From contig NC_064041.1 of NCBI RefSeq assembly GCF_932526225.1, positions 11,576,813 to 11,640,812 on the forward strand: a DNA stretch of 64,000 nt. Direction: 5' to 3'. This DNA comes from Nematostella vectensis. Taxonomy: Eukaryota; Cnidaria; Anthozoa; Actiniaria; Edwardsiidae. The position numbers were made by a program, and so were the translations under genes. Shown one piece after another: positions 45,901 through 55,648 of this stretch; position 1 is the first letter of the stretch, and every line of letters starts with the position of its first letter. Under the pieces are notes generated by a model. The model was not told the origin of the DNA, did not search any database, and saw only the letters and a program-made list of their open reading frames with translations.

Positions 45901-48900
45901 TTGTTACTGACAGTATATTTTTACGTGCTTTGTTACTAACAGTATATATTTTTGCGTGCTTTGTTACTGACAGTATATTTTTGCGTGCTTTGTTACTGAC
46001 AGTATACATTTTTACGTTATTTGTTACTGACAGTATATTTTTGCGTGCTTTGTTACTGACAGTATACATTTTTACGTTATTTGTTACTGACAGTATATTT
46101 TTACGTGCTTTGTTACTGACAGTATATATTTTACGTTATTTGTTACTGACAGTATATTTTTGCGTGCTTTATTACTAACAGTATATATTTTTATGTGCTT
46201 TGTTACTGACAATATATTTTTGCGTGCTTTGTTACTGACAGTATATTTTTGCGTGCTTTGTTACTGACAGTATATATTTTTGCGTGCTTTGTTACTGACA
46301 GTATATTTTTGCGTGCTTTGTTACTGACAGTATATTTTTACGTGCTTTGTTACTAACAGTATATATTTTTGCGTGCTTTGTTACTGACAGTATATTTTTG
46401 CGTGCTTTGTTACTGACAGTATACATTTTTACGTTATTTGTTACTGACAGTATATTTTTGCGTGCTTTGTTACTGACAGTATACATTTTTACGTTATTTG
46501 TTACTGACAGTATATTTTTGCGTGCTTTGTTACTGACAGTATATTTTTGCGTTATTTGTTATTGACAGTATATTTTTGCGTGCTTTGTTACTGACAGTAT
46601 ATTTTTGCGTGCTTTGTTACTGACAGTATATTTTTATGTGCTTTGTTACTGACAGTATATTTTTGCGTTATTTGTTATTGACAGTATATTTTTGCGTGCT
46701 TTGTTACTGACAGTATATTTTTGCGTTATTTGTTATTGACAGTATATTTTTGCGTGCTTTGTTACTGACAGTATATTTTTGCGTGCTTTGTTACTGACAG
46801 TATATTTTTATGTGCTTTGTTACTGACAGTATATTTTTGCGTTATTTGTTATTGACAGTATATTTTTGCGTGCTTTGTTACTGACAGTATACTTTTACGT
46901 TATTTGTTATTGACAGTATATTTTTGCGTGGCTACTGATAGCTTTATACTTGATGACAGGTGTTCTGAAGGACAACCAACAGATTGGCGAGCGCGCCGAA
47001 AATAAAAACGGGACGGCTTTCAAGAGCAGTAAGTAGGCAACAATAACGGCCAGAAGCAAAATGACGACAACTGCAATAATAGCAACAACAATAATAACAC
47101 AGACAACAAAAATGACGCAGACAACACCAATGCACCCAAGATAACACTTTTTATGCAGAATAATTTAAGTCAAAATGAGTAACTAGAATCTTTCGCAAAA
47201 TTCTCACTTATCAGTGCGTTGTTTGTTGTAGGGTTGTTTGATGTCCAAGATGGCAAGAAAAAGCAGATAGATAACATTCTTTTGGAAGTCCCGAAAACCG
47301 CAGTTCCAGGTTCCGTTGGGGCATTTTTGGCTTTTACAGGTAATTTTAAGTATACAAGTGAACATTAGGTTTTATTTCCAGCCAACGTCGGACGTTGCGG
47401 TCTTATGACTCCTCTACTGCGAGCTCACAGAAACGGCTTGTAATCGAGCCTTGACCAGCATGGGCTAGGAGGCCCAGGTGGTCCAGGGTATCGCAAGGAC
47501 CAATCTGAATGAGGAAAATATTAAATATAAAAGGAAAAAAAGAAAGAAAAGAGAGAGAACGAAATAGAAAAAAAAAACAGCATAAAATATTCATATGTAA
47601 TTAGGACTAATGAAAGCACAAGATCGAGACACAAAAATCGTTTGTGTCGAGATCATATTTTACACTTTATATCGAAAAATCGAGGATATTATTGTACGGA
47701 ATATTGTCAAACTGAGGTATTTTCTTGTATTCTTACGGAAGAAAGAAACACTATCGTTAAACTGAGGTTTTTGTTCGATTTTAAAAAAATCCACTGTAAA
47801 TATCCAGCTTGTAGTGTATAAAATCGGTCATATTCTCTATTTCTCCCCCAGGGAACTTAATAGGCCCTGTTGTAACCAACCTCATAAATGGCGGACTTGA
47901 TAAGCTACTGCGCATGCCAACCGGGTGTGGCGAGCAAACCTTGATCTATATGTCACCTAATGTCTATGTTCTGGAATACTTGTCAAACACACACCAAGTG
48001 ACGGCTAGCGTCGAGGCGAAGGCATACAAGTTCATACAACAAGGTAAGGACGTAAAGACCGGCTTATAAATCGTATACTGGGCATGTATTTAGCCAATAT
48101 TTTTGCCCGTGACGTCATAGCGAAAAATCTCAATAGTGTTTTGAATTCACTAAAAATGTCAACGCATCATAGCGATATGAAAGTGCATTATATGTTTTCT
48201 TTTTTACAGGCTACCTACGAGAGCTGAATTATAGGCGAAATGATAAATCCTTTAGTGCGTGGGGTAACAGGCACCCTGGGAGTACATGGTAAGTGATGAA
48301 CGTGTACTCGCACGGCTAAATAGTGATTTTAAAGAGTCGCCATTTTGTCATCCTAGCAAAGTACCAAGTATTACAAGCATCCGTTTTTATTGCGATATTT
48401 TCTATTTGGTTATTTCGCGGTTTTGTCACAAATATGTTTGGCTGACTCTTTTAGTTGAATTTTGGAAGCCTTAAAAATAGAAATCATGTGGAATAAATAA
48501 AATTGTCATCTAGACTCAAACCTTGAAATTGTATTAGTGAGAGCTAAGTAGAGTTTTATGACCTGTGTCACCGAAATATATTTCTGTTTCGATTTAGGCT
48601 CACAGCGTTCGCGATGAAAGTATTTTGCAAGGCTAGTAAGTTTGATGGCGTTCAAATCGACTCCAGTCTTGTTTGCGACTCCGTTGGCTGGCTTGTACAG
48701 AATCAGCGTGCAGATGGGGCCTTCCCAGAGGTCCATGCGGTCATTCACCGTGAGATGGTGGTACGTATGATAGTTAAGCGATTGGTCTACGCAGCTACGT
48801 CTGCAAACAGACTAATCAGCGACCAACTTCTTATCTCATCTCTCCTCGAAAAATGGACTTGAAATAAAATCGTTATTTATGTTATCTTAGGGAGGGGTCT

Positions 48901-51900
48901 ATCAAAGTGACGTTGCTATGACAGCATTCGTGGTAACAACACTACTCGAGTGTAGCTGTAACAACGTGGTAAGTAATAACGAATATGTCTGTTGAAAAAC
49001 TGTTGTTCTTTTATATATAAAGTTGGCTCCCGGAAACTCCAACAAAAAAAATTCCCTTGCATTTGTTTATAAAAATACTATATGTTTTCATGAACGTCGC
49101 GATCCATCAACCTAGTCGTTCCTGGCGTTCTTTTCGGGTTTCCTTTGGTGTTTTAAGTTTTCTGTGGTTGATAATGATGTGACGTCACCGTTGGCTCTTC
49201 CCAGCCCTTCTTGCCTCACGTCAAACCACAGGCATCTCGAACAGAGACTAGGAAAGCGATCCATTTTACTCTCGTGGGACAAAGTTATGCTTATTCTTCC
49301 TTTTGCTGCAGATCAACACGGCGGCCATTTCCCGAGGTGTCACTTACTTGGAGAAGGCTATCCCACAAGTCAATGGGCCCTATGTGCTATCCCTAACAAC
49401 GTACGCGCTGGCCTTAGCCAACAGCCCAAAGAGATACGAGGCGAACACGAAACTTGCCAACATGGCCTTATATAACCAAAGTATGTATTATACTAGAGTA
49501 GAGCAGACGAAGGGTATGTGTTAGGAAGAGGAGTGTTAGGGTAGCATTGGGAAGGGGGAAGAGTTAATAGAGAGGGGAGTGATAATTGTCGCGCCAACAT
49601 GTCCTTATCTTGACATCTTTAAACCGGAACTTTCAGTAAAATCCACTCGTCATTGGAACGCTGGAGGGCATGCTCTTAATATCGAAACCGCAAGCTATGC
49701 ACTGCTGGCTCAGATGGCTTTGAACAAGCTCAAGTACGCAGGTCCAATAGTGGTGTGGCTGACAGAACAGAAAAACTCGGGCGGGGGATTCAAGTCAACA
49801 ACGGTTAGTCAACGGGACATTTTAGTTTTAAAACTTTGTTTTTTTGCCCGGTCTTTATCTAATAAGGTGATTGTATACCATAATTGGGGGTCCACTCCAA
49901 TCATTTTCTTGCTTTTTGGCCACGAAATGGCGGTGAACTGGGAGATTTAACTTAAACTTGCAGGAAAGCTTGTTTTCCTTAGTTTTTCATGGCAGCCATT
50001 TTTTTCAGGATACCTGTGTTGCTCTGCAAGCGCTGGCCAAATACAGTGAGCAGACTGCTGGCTCACAGCTCGATCTAACCGTGAGCCTTCGATCCGAAAT
50101 CGGCGGTCTTAACAGAAAGATTAGAATCAACAAGAAAAACGCCCTACTACAACAAAAAATTGACGTGAGTTTTACTTTTGATCACGTCACAACACTGACA
50201 CATAATTCATAGCCGTAGCAAGGCACGTACTAATGGCACGTACAAAATACAGAAACATTCAGATAATATGGGGGGTGGCAGCCACGCCTCTACTGGTCAT
50301 TTCCTTGTAATTTTTGGAAATATGTTTTTTGGAGGGGGGAATATGCTACGGCCCTGTTATTTGACTACGAAAGCATTGATATTGGGCAAACCTCTAACAA
50401 GTTAACGGGTCATTTTGTGGTAAAACCTAGTCAAGCTGTTTTCTAAAACTTCCTCTCCAAAAGGCTTATTTAGGACCTAATTTTACCTACGATGTGTATC
50501 CGTCATTATTGTTTTATCATGGCAAAAGGCTGCAGCAATTAGAGTTATAGGCAGTACGAGTGTAGCGAATATCTGGTCTCATAATGATTAAAAAAAAGTA
50601 AAAACCGTGTTGCATCCTCAGTCATATTGCCTTTGTCGTAATTATTTACTGTCTCGGTCGTGGATTTGCCTGAGATAATTTACGGCTCCGGAGCCGCAAC
50701 TACTGAAAGTACACTACAAGGTCCGTAGGTCAAAGCCTAATTCACCAATATTCTATCTATTTCACAGATGTTCGACTATCTTGGAGGCAACATCTTTATT
50801 GATACCTTAGGCACAGGTGTGGCCCAGATGCAAGCTGAGGTCCGGTACAATGTCCCATCAGCGAAGAAAGACCGATGTGACTTCGCACTGTCTATTCGCG
50901 TCACCGAGGACGGGACAGGGAAGACTCTGTCTGCCCTTCCTCAAGGGGACGCCGCTCCTTCCGCCATGAGACGTAATGGTAAGAAGAACAAGAAGAATAA
51001 GAAGTGCAAACATGGGAAACGAAAGAACGGAAAGTGTAGGAAACGCCCAAAGAAGGGCAAGGGAAAGAAAGGGAAGAAGGGAAAAAAAGATAAGAATGAG
51101 AAGCAACAGAAGATCCAAGAAGTGAACTCACTGCGCATCAACGTTTGCACAAGGTAAGGTTCACAATGATTGGTCGTAATTATAAGGATGATGATGATGA
51201 TTAATGATGATGACGTGATTGTGGTGATAGCGACAATGACAACGACGATTATACTACGACGACGATGATCATGATAATATTGACGATAAATAAGATGATA
51301 GAAGTTGTGGATCCAAAGTTGTAATGTGATAACGATAACGACAAAGATGATAATGACGATTATGATTGTAATAGAGTTATTGATTATTCCACTAGATATA
51401 AAAAGGCTGGAAAGACAGGAATGGCTATAATCGATGTTGGTGTGTTCACTGGGTTTGCAGTGGATGAACGCTCACTGAAAGAGGTATATCGTTGTTGGTT
51501 TTTTCATCCAAACTATCAAACTTTTGGTTAAAAATGGTACGAACTGGCGGAATACGAAACGTAAAAGAAAACCAATACAACCTGATCGGAATTTATAAAG
51601 AAATAAGACTTAAATCAAGTCCCCGCAATGTTTCATATGCAAACCTTTTCTCCCCACTGTTCCCCACTATTTTTCCCCTTTTGGAGAATTTTGGAGTTGA
51701 AGTTTTAAATGAGGTTAATTCTATTATTTTTTACCTTAAAGCTGCAGAAAAAGATGGAAGGAAGCATTGGGAAATACGAGATCTCAGAAAGATCAGTCGT
51801 GTTTTATATTAATGAGGTAAATCTTTATGTCAAATCTCTTTTGTCATCAAAAGCACCCCGTACCCTAAATGTGCCAGAATGAGTTGAGTTTGAAAATTGC

Positions 51901-54226
51901 AAAGGTTTCTTTCCTCTGGCCTATCCTCACGCCCTACTTGTGCGAGGGCTCGCTCTGCTTTCTATTTGTGACTGTAAGTCTCTCGCGTTCTAACGATAAA
52001 CACGTGTTGGCCACGCCTCTCAATCCACAATGCATTGGACATCAACCCCATCTTAGTCCTTACACAGTACCTCACACTTCTTGCACTGTGAAATTACTTT
52101 ACTGTTTTGGTGGAGAACTCGCGCGCACTCCGGGTTTTTGCGGCAAAATAACAGCACAACTAAAAGCAATTTATTCAGCGCTTAGTATTCAGTCATATTC
52201 AGTCTATTTTTAAAAAGGGACTCGTTTCATTGAATTGTTTTATTTCTTCGCTCTCTAGTGTAATGGCCATACAGCCATTTTTGTGATTTATTTTTAGCGC
52301 GAGTTTTCAACTCGAAAGGTTACGTAATTTCTTATCAATTGCCTATTGTAGAGTCCGTATACAGTATCTATACAGACGAGTAACCATTCACATACCAAGC
52401 GCGCAAACTTAAATATTTCTTATTTTGCACAGATCCGTAATGACCGCGACTTGTGCGTCGCGTTTAACGTGACTCGGGTGTTCGAAGTCGGCACCGTTCA
52501 GCCTGTCCCCGTCAAAGTGTACGACTATTACGAGCCTGACGACGCTTGTATGACGTTCTACGGAGCTAACGAGAACAGCGCACTACGCATGGGCATCTGT
52601 AACGAAGAGGAATGCCGCTGCTTACAAGGTACCGCAGGCTTAAGTTATTTAATGGTCAGCGCCTCAATTTTGTCATACTAGCCAAACTTTGTATTTACGA
52701 TTTTTTCACTTGGATTTGGTAAATATAGTTGGTTATATCAAGAGTTCTTGATATGATTTTTCTTCTAATATTGAATCATCCCTTATTTCTTATGGGTGTG
52801 GTTAAAATGGCGCTCCTATCCGATTCCCTTTTGTGTGCTAATAACACTGCACTATTTCCAGATAAATGTACCCCTCGAGACCCGACCGATGGAGATCTCA
52901 GGAGTCTTGTCTGCAAAAACAACTTCTACGGTAAGGGATCGTGGCTATGACGGCACTTCAATGTGCCTTTTATTTTTTCGTTGTTTGCTCGTATCTTTTT
53001 TCTCTCCTGTTTGCACGAGCCATTCATGGGAGTCCTGTAGAGACTTTGGAGAGAGAAACGAGGATTTGGCACCAGCTTTAAAATTTTTCAACTTTTTTTT
53101 CATTTTACAATAAAGCTAGAATCTAAGCATCATGGCTAAAAGGGCTTAAAATGCAGTACACTCATTTTTATGAGAACCTTTTTTTAAACGTCCAGCCTCA
53201 AATAGCATGAAAATATTATTTCTAGTGTGATGCGTTCTAAAATGCAAAATCAAATTGTCAAATTTTTCTATAATTCTCTTCTAATAATTCGTTGGGTATT
53301 ATATTTTTATATTAATTGAAATTGAAGAATACCCTTAAAATGCTCCAATAATAAGAACGCCCATCCTCATTTGAAATGTAGACGCTCAGATAAAAAGGGG
53401 ATGTAATTTTGTAAATAAATAAAAAACTCTGACCTTCCAAAGTATTGCTATCGTGCTCAAATTCTAAAATTAGACCCCCATTATCTATAAAACCTACCGA
53501 TTCCTAAACGCTTGCTCACTCCAGCATACATGAAAAGCTCTTCAAGTAATTTCCAGGCAATTCCAGGGATTCAGTAATGAACTAATGATATAACAGAGCC
53601 GTAGCAGGCCACGTAAGTTTAGGGGGGGGGGGGGCACAATACAGAAAATTAAGAAAATATTGCCCCTGCCGGGTCATTTCATTATTTCAATAGTCGAATC
53701 ATATCATTATACAGGGCCGTAGCAGGGGGTGGGGCACTAGGGGCATTTGGAAATATTGTGGGGGCGGGGGGCGGAACATGCCCCCTAGTGCCCCACCCCC
53801 TGCTACGGCCCTGTATAATGATATGATTCGACTATTGAAATAATCAACTTAATCTATTGAGTGGTTACCCACGTGGACACCACCTGGACACGAGCCTGAA
53901 TACATATTCTTCTATTTGCAGCAATCAAAGCAAAAGTTCTCTTGGTGGATGAGGACAGAAGTATGCTAACATACACGGTTCAAGTGCTAGAGGTGTATAA
54001 CGCAGGGCGACAGAAGGTGAATAAAGGCAACATTATCGAGCTCAAGAAACAGGGGTCTTGTCGGGAGCCGAATATGAACAAAATGGAAGAATACTTCATT
54101 GCCGGCTCAGGCAAGGGCGGGGTCTACAGCATCGATAGCAGCGTGTACGCGGCGCGCTGGACGAGACAAAACGATAAGAAGCTGAAGAAACTGGCGTCTA
54201 GGATTGATGGGTCGTGCGCAAAATAG
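30998..54226 (+). CDS. C3-like: complement C3-like thioester protein (38 coding exons)
   Basis: Exons begin at 30998, 32105, 32874, 33459, 33626, 34256, 34766, 35038, 35721, 36042, 36889, 37527, 38509, 38901, 39643, 40794, 41437, 41806, 42348, 42624, 42854, 43758, 44399, 46960, 47232, 47852, 48211, 48598, 48891, 49312, 49637, 50009, 50768, 51396, about 51742, 52433, 52862 and 53922, giving about 1,707 residues. Order: signal peptide (MLRCVVLMLAIGCSYA), MG1-MG6 with QTDKPIYTPDQTVKF in MG2, RRKRR beta/alpha processing site (41832-41846), six-cysteine anaphylatoxin domain (exon 19), GLLAR/SMDF convertase site (42641-42646), CUB/TED region with GCGEQ (47923-47937) and catalytic His in VIHREM (48746-48748), MG8 with a Lys-rich insert, C345C domain. 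The His predicts ester-forming, C3-type chemistry. Exon 27 lacks one base near 48240, shifting the frame as given. Confidence 0.95.
32224..32491. repeat. 92-bp tandem repeat copying a C3-like exon end and donor
   Basis: Three copies start at 32224, 32316 and 32408. Each contains the last about 42 nt of exon 2 (ggcgaaagacattctcgcga, then ttcgctaaag), the donor gtaact and about 45 nt of intron. Only the first copy is joined in frame to the rest of the exon. Confidence 0.9.
33010..33225. repeat. duplicated end of C3-like exon 3 with donor
   Basis: The segment ggggtcatacttattcaaac ... ctacacgcc ... ggtacgaggg with the following intron is repeated once at about 33143-33225. The second copy keeps the coding string for TDKPIYTP and a gtacga donor but has lost frame upstream. 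Confidence 0.85.
33626..33643 (+). other. C3-like: 18-nt microexon of the C3-like gene
   Basis: It is flanked by ctcgtgacag and gtaagt and encodes VNVVVK. Phase 0 on both sides joins ...PSAKK to NPQNIRVQQW exactly where C3 homologues continue through an MG2 strand. Skipping it would remove six residues without a frameshift. Confidence 0.75.
33848..34146 (+). mobile_element. 'GGCCCGTACC' family element, longest copy
   Basis: It runs from aggcccgtacctaggaattt, with several G runs, to cacccc-rich DNA. It lies in the C3-like intron between exons 5 and 6. Shared blocks with 5838-5996 and 29690-29945 identify the family. No frame is present. Confidence 0.6.
37640..38345. repeat. about 36-bp minisatellite after C3-like exon 12
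   Basis: About 19 units of 'tggggactagtgtccaggaa' plus 'taggtgggtaagagac'. The array begins within the donor (acg/gtaagtaaagggactgggg), and nearly every unit holds a donor-like GGTGGGTAAGAG. The open frames through it are repeat artefacts. Confidence 0.9.
39325..39550. repeat. GAT/CAA microsatellite
   Basis: Mixed gatgatgatga and aacaacaac runs sit in the C3-like intron before exon 15. No further structure. Confidence 0.85.
39798..40010. repeat. tandem duplication starting at C3-like exon 15 donor
   Basis: The intron start (gtgagtatactaccagcaga, then attctcgttagtgtcatg) recurs about 125 bp later (atgagtacactaccagcaga, then attctcattagtgtcatg). The copy has ATGAGT in place of the donor GTGAGT. 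Confidence 0.75.
40310..40610. repeat. about 58-bp tandem repeat
   Basis: Five units of 'tctaaggtctttgtttttgg', 'ctcaaggcctttgtactcta' and 'ttgtattgtctcgt' lie in the intron before C3-like exon 16. Confidence 0.9.
41105..41430. repeat. about 21-bp minisatellite upstream of C3-like exon 17
   Basis: About 15 units of 'cactgatatatgaccttcctt'. The last unit runs into the acceptor (tgatatatgacttttctacgcag), so the array supplies the pyrimidine tract. Confidence 0.9.
43080..43690. repeat. about 19-bp minisatellite derived from the C3-like exon 21 donor
   Basis: The exon/intron joint ctaagg/gtacgttagaccact is repeated with drift as 'aagggtacgtnagaccat' about 20 or more times through the intron. 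It contains a 70-nt perfect palindrome at 43413-43482. Confidence 0.85.
43413..43482. repeat. near-perfect palindrome, 34-nt arms, 2-nt loop
   Basis: The left arm begins ccacctaaaatacggcactc and ends tggtactt. After TT the complement follows to end tattttaggtgg. No mismatch was found by eye. Confidence 0.85.
43945..44215. repeat. tandem copies of C3-like exon 22 end and donor
   Basis: The coding end (ggaaagcgacagcgaatcca, gaaatctgcttgttgtg/gtgagtggcaaatg) recurs twice at about 125-bp spacing (near 44040 and 44155), each with a gtgagt donor. A shorter fourth trace (tcagtcgcctggagagc) is near 44310. Confidence 0.9.
44640..46935. repeat. 2.3-kb minisatellite with acceptor-like units
   Basis: About 80 units of roughly 26-31 bp of the form 'acagtatatatttttacgtt' plus 'atttgttactg'. 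In the second half TTTTTGCGTGCTTTG variants dominate, and a higher-order block of about 417 bp is duplicated almost exactly (near 45750-46160 and 46170-46580). The array fills the intron between C3-like exons 23 and 24 and ends about 25 nt before the true acceptor. Confidence 0.95.
50967..51105 (+). other. C3-like: Lys-rich insert in the C3-like alpha chain
   Basis: Within exon 33 an in-frame stretch of about 46 residues is mainly Lys, Gly, Asn and Arg, with two cysteines (KKCKHGKRKNGKCRKRPKK in its middle). It lies between the MG8 start and SLRINVCTRY, the position where C4 has its alpha/gamma processing site and human C3 has only a short linker. Confidence 0.85.
51175..51300. repeat. GAT/GAC microsatellite
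   Basis: Degenerate gatgatgatga and cgacgacgatg runs in the intron after C3-like exon 33. Confidence 0.75.
52108..52183. repeat. fragment of the 'GCGCTAAGAGATCACGTG' repeat
   Basis: It shares 'aactcgcgcgcactccgggt', 'ttgcggcaaaataacag' and 'aatttattcagcgct' with the interior of the copy at 12785-12895. The terminal box is missing. It lies in the C3-like intron before exon 36. Confidence 0.5.
53681..53844. repeat. large inverted repeat, about 66-bp arms
   Basis: The left arm (53681-53746) starts attatttcaatagtcgaatc and ends actaggggcat. The right arm (53778-53844) is its inverse with a single indel in a G run. The 31-nt loop is G-rich. It lies in the last C3-like intron. Confidence 0.9.
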
Positions 54227-54341
54227 AGTGTGAACTTGTTACATAGTGCGTGCTTGTATAATGTGGACGTGTATTTATATAGCGTGTAAAGAGGGACGGG
54301 AATTCAGGTGCGACGTACACCTCTTCGGATCGATTTTCTTT

Positions 54342-54347
54342 AATAAA
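54342..54347 (+). terminator. candidate polyadenylation signal, C3-like gene
   Basis: AATAAA, 116 nt after the stop codon and before an A run. It is the closest canonical signal. Confidence 0.55.
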
Positions 54348-55044
54348 AAAAACGTATTTAAGCTAAAATCTAAAATACAAATTAACGTCCAACAATACCT
54401 TTTTAATACTGGTGGATGCCCCCCTCCCCCCCCCTCCCCCCAACGGAATGTCGCCCCTCCTCATTCGAGCTCCTAGTTTTGCCCATATACGTGTACAATG
54501 TTAATAAGTTTTACACGACATAGTCACAGCAGTAAAAGAGCATTGTGGCCGAATCGATATTATTTGCTTAGGGAAGAGTAAATTCGTACAGTATACAAGA
54601 ATGTTACCTATTATATGTACTCCACATAGATGGCAGAGTAACTTAACGAGTAAATTAAGCGAAACTAAATTCAAAAGGCTGTAACTCTAAATAAACGTTT
54701 GAATTAATGTTTCCCAATCGATGTGTTATTCTATATTCCCACTCCCCCCCCCCCCCACAATCTTACATAGCCGGCTACGGCTCTGATTGTCATTATTTAT
54801 CTTATGCACCATAAAAAAATGCAAGCGATAGAATTTAAAAAATAAGATTGGAAATAAGATTAAAATCCTTCTGTCGTAAGACGTAAGTCACGGTAGCCCA
54901 AGGGTAACAAACCGACACACCCACGGCGGGTAGTTCGTTCCTCGGACGCCCATTGGCTAAGCCCTTATCGGAACATGTCCAAAAAGCTTCCCATGGCTGC
55001 CGGTGTCGGACTACCTAAGGGATGTCGCCATAGGAGCATACATA

Positions 55045-55265
55045 TCAAGAAAATTCAGCCATTATGTGTCACATCAAGAAAATTCAGCCATTATGTGTCA
55101 TATCAAGAAAATTCAGCCATTATGTGTCATATCAAGAAAATTCAGCCATTATGTGTCATATCAAGAAAATTCATTCATTATGTGTCATATCAAGAAAATT
55201 CAGCCATTATGTGTCATATCAAGAAAATTCAGCCATTATGTGTCATATCAAGAAAATTCAGCCAA
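55045..55265. repeat. 29-bp minisatellite inside a dispersed repeat
   Basis: About eight units of 'atcaagaaaattcagccatt' plus 'atgtgtcat' amplify part of the 'ttccttatttgga' family element (55040-55490). The three overlapping open frames through it are artefacts of a repeat unit without stops. Confidence 0.9.
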
Positions 55266-55500
55266 AAATTGTCGCTTATGCCAAACGCGGTCACTTCCCT
55301 ATAAGGAAGCTAATATATTCCTTATTTGGAAAAGGTTACCGTACCACAGGTGCTTTGAAAACATTATTACTTGTAATCAGAAGAGAAAAACAGTGACTGT
55401 GACCATCTTTAGTCAATGGAGAAAGTATCCGAAAAAAAAACTAAGAGTCCTCGGTACCAGTCCCTCAAAACGACAACGTTTTCTTCATATGTAAAAGGGC

Positions 55501-55648
55501 AGGCGCGTTCCCAGGATTGGCTGAGGGAGGGGGGTGCGCAGTCATAGAAATCATATAAAAAAAGCATATTATTTGAAGATTCTTTAATAAGAAATGACCA
55601 ACTTTTCGCACCCTGCGCACCCCCCCCCCCCCTGTGTGCGCGCCTGAA
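55501..55648. mobile_element. MITE, 'GGCGCGTACCC' family, copy 3
   Basis: The ends caggcgcgttcccagg and tgtgtgcgcgcctgaa are inverted. The interior shares 'tttgaagattctttaataag' and 'cgcaccctgcgcaccccc' with copies 1 and 2. Confidence 0.7.

Noticed and set aside
44875-46565. Open frames of 64-82 codons on both strands with repeated LLTVYIF or TVSNKARKN blocks
   Set aside because: They are translations of the minisatellite, lie inside an intron and follow the repeat period. No start, splice or family support.
50858-51150. Leu/Phe/Ser-rich frames on the minus strand opposite exon 33
   Set aside because: They are antisense shadows of the AAG/GGC-rich lysine tract.
54975-55494. Frames of up to 163 codons in three phases with repeated CHIKKIQPL / SYQENSAIM
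   Set aside because: All frames are open because the 29-bp unit has no stops. The region is a dispersed repeat, not a gene.
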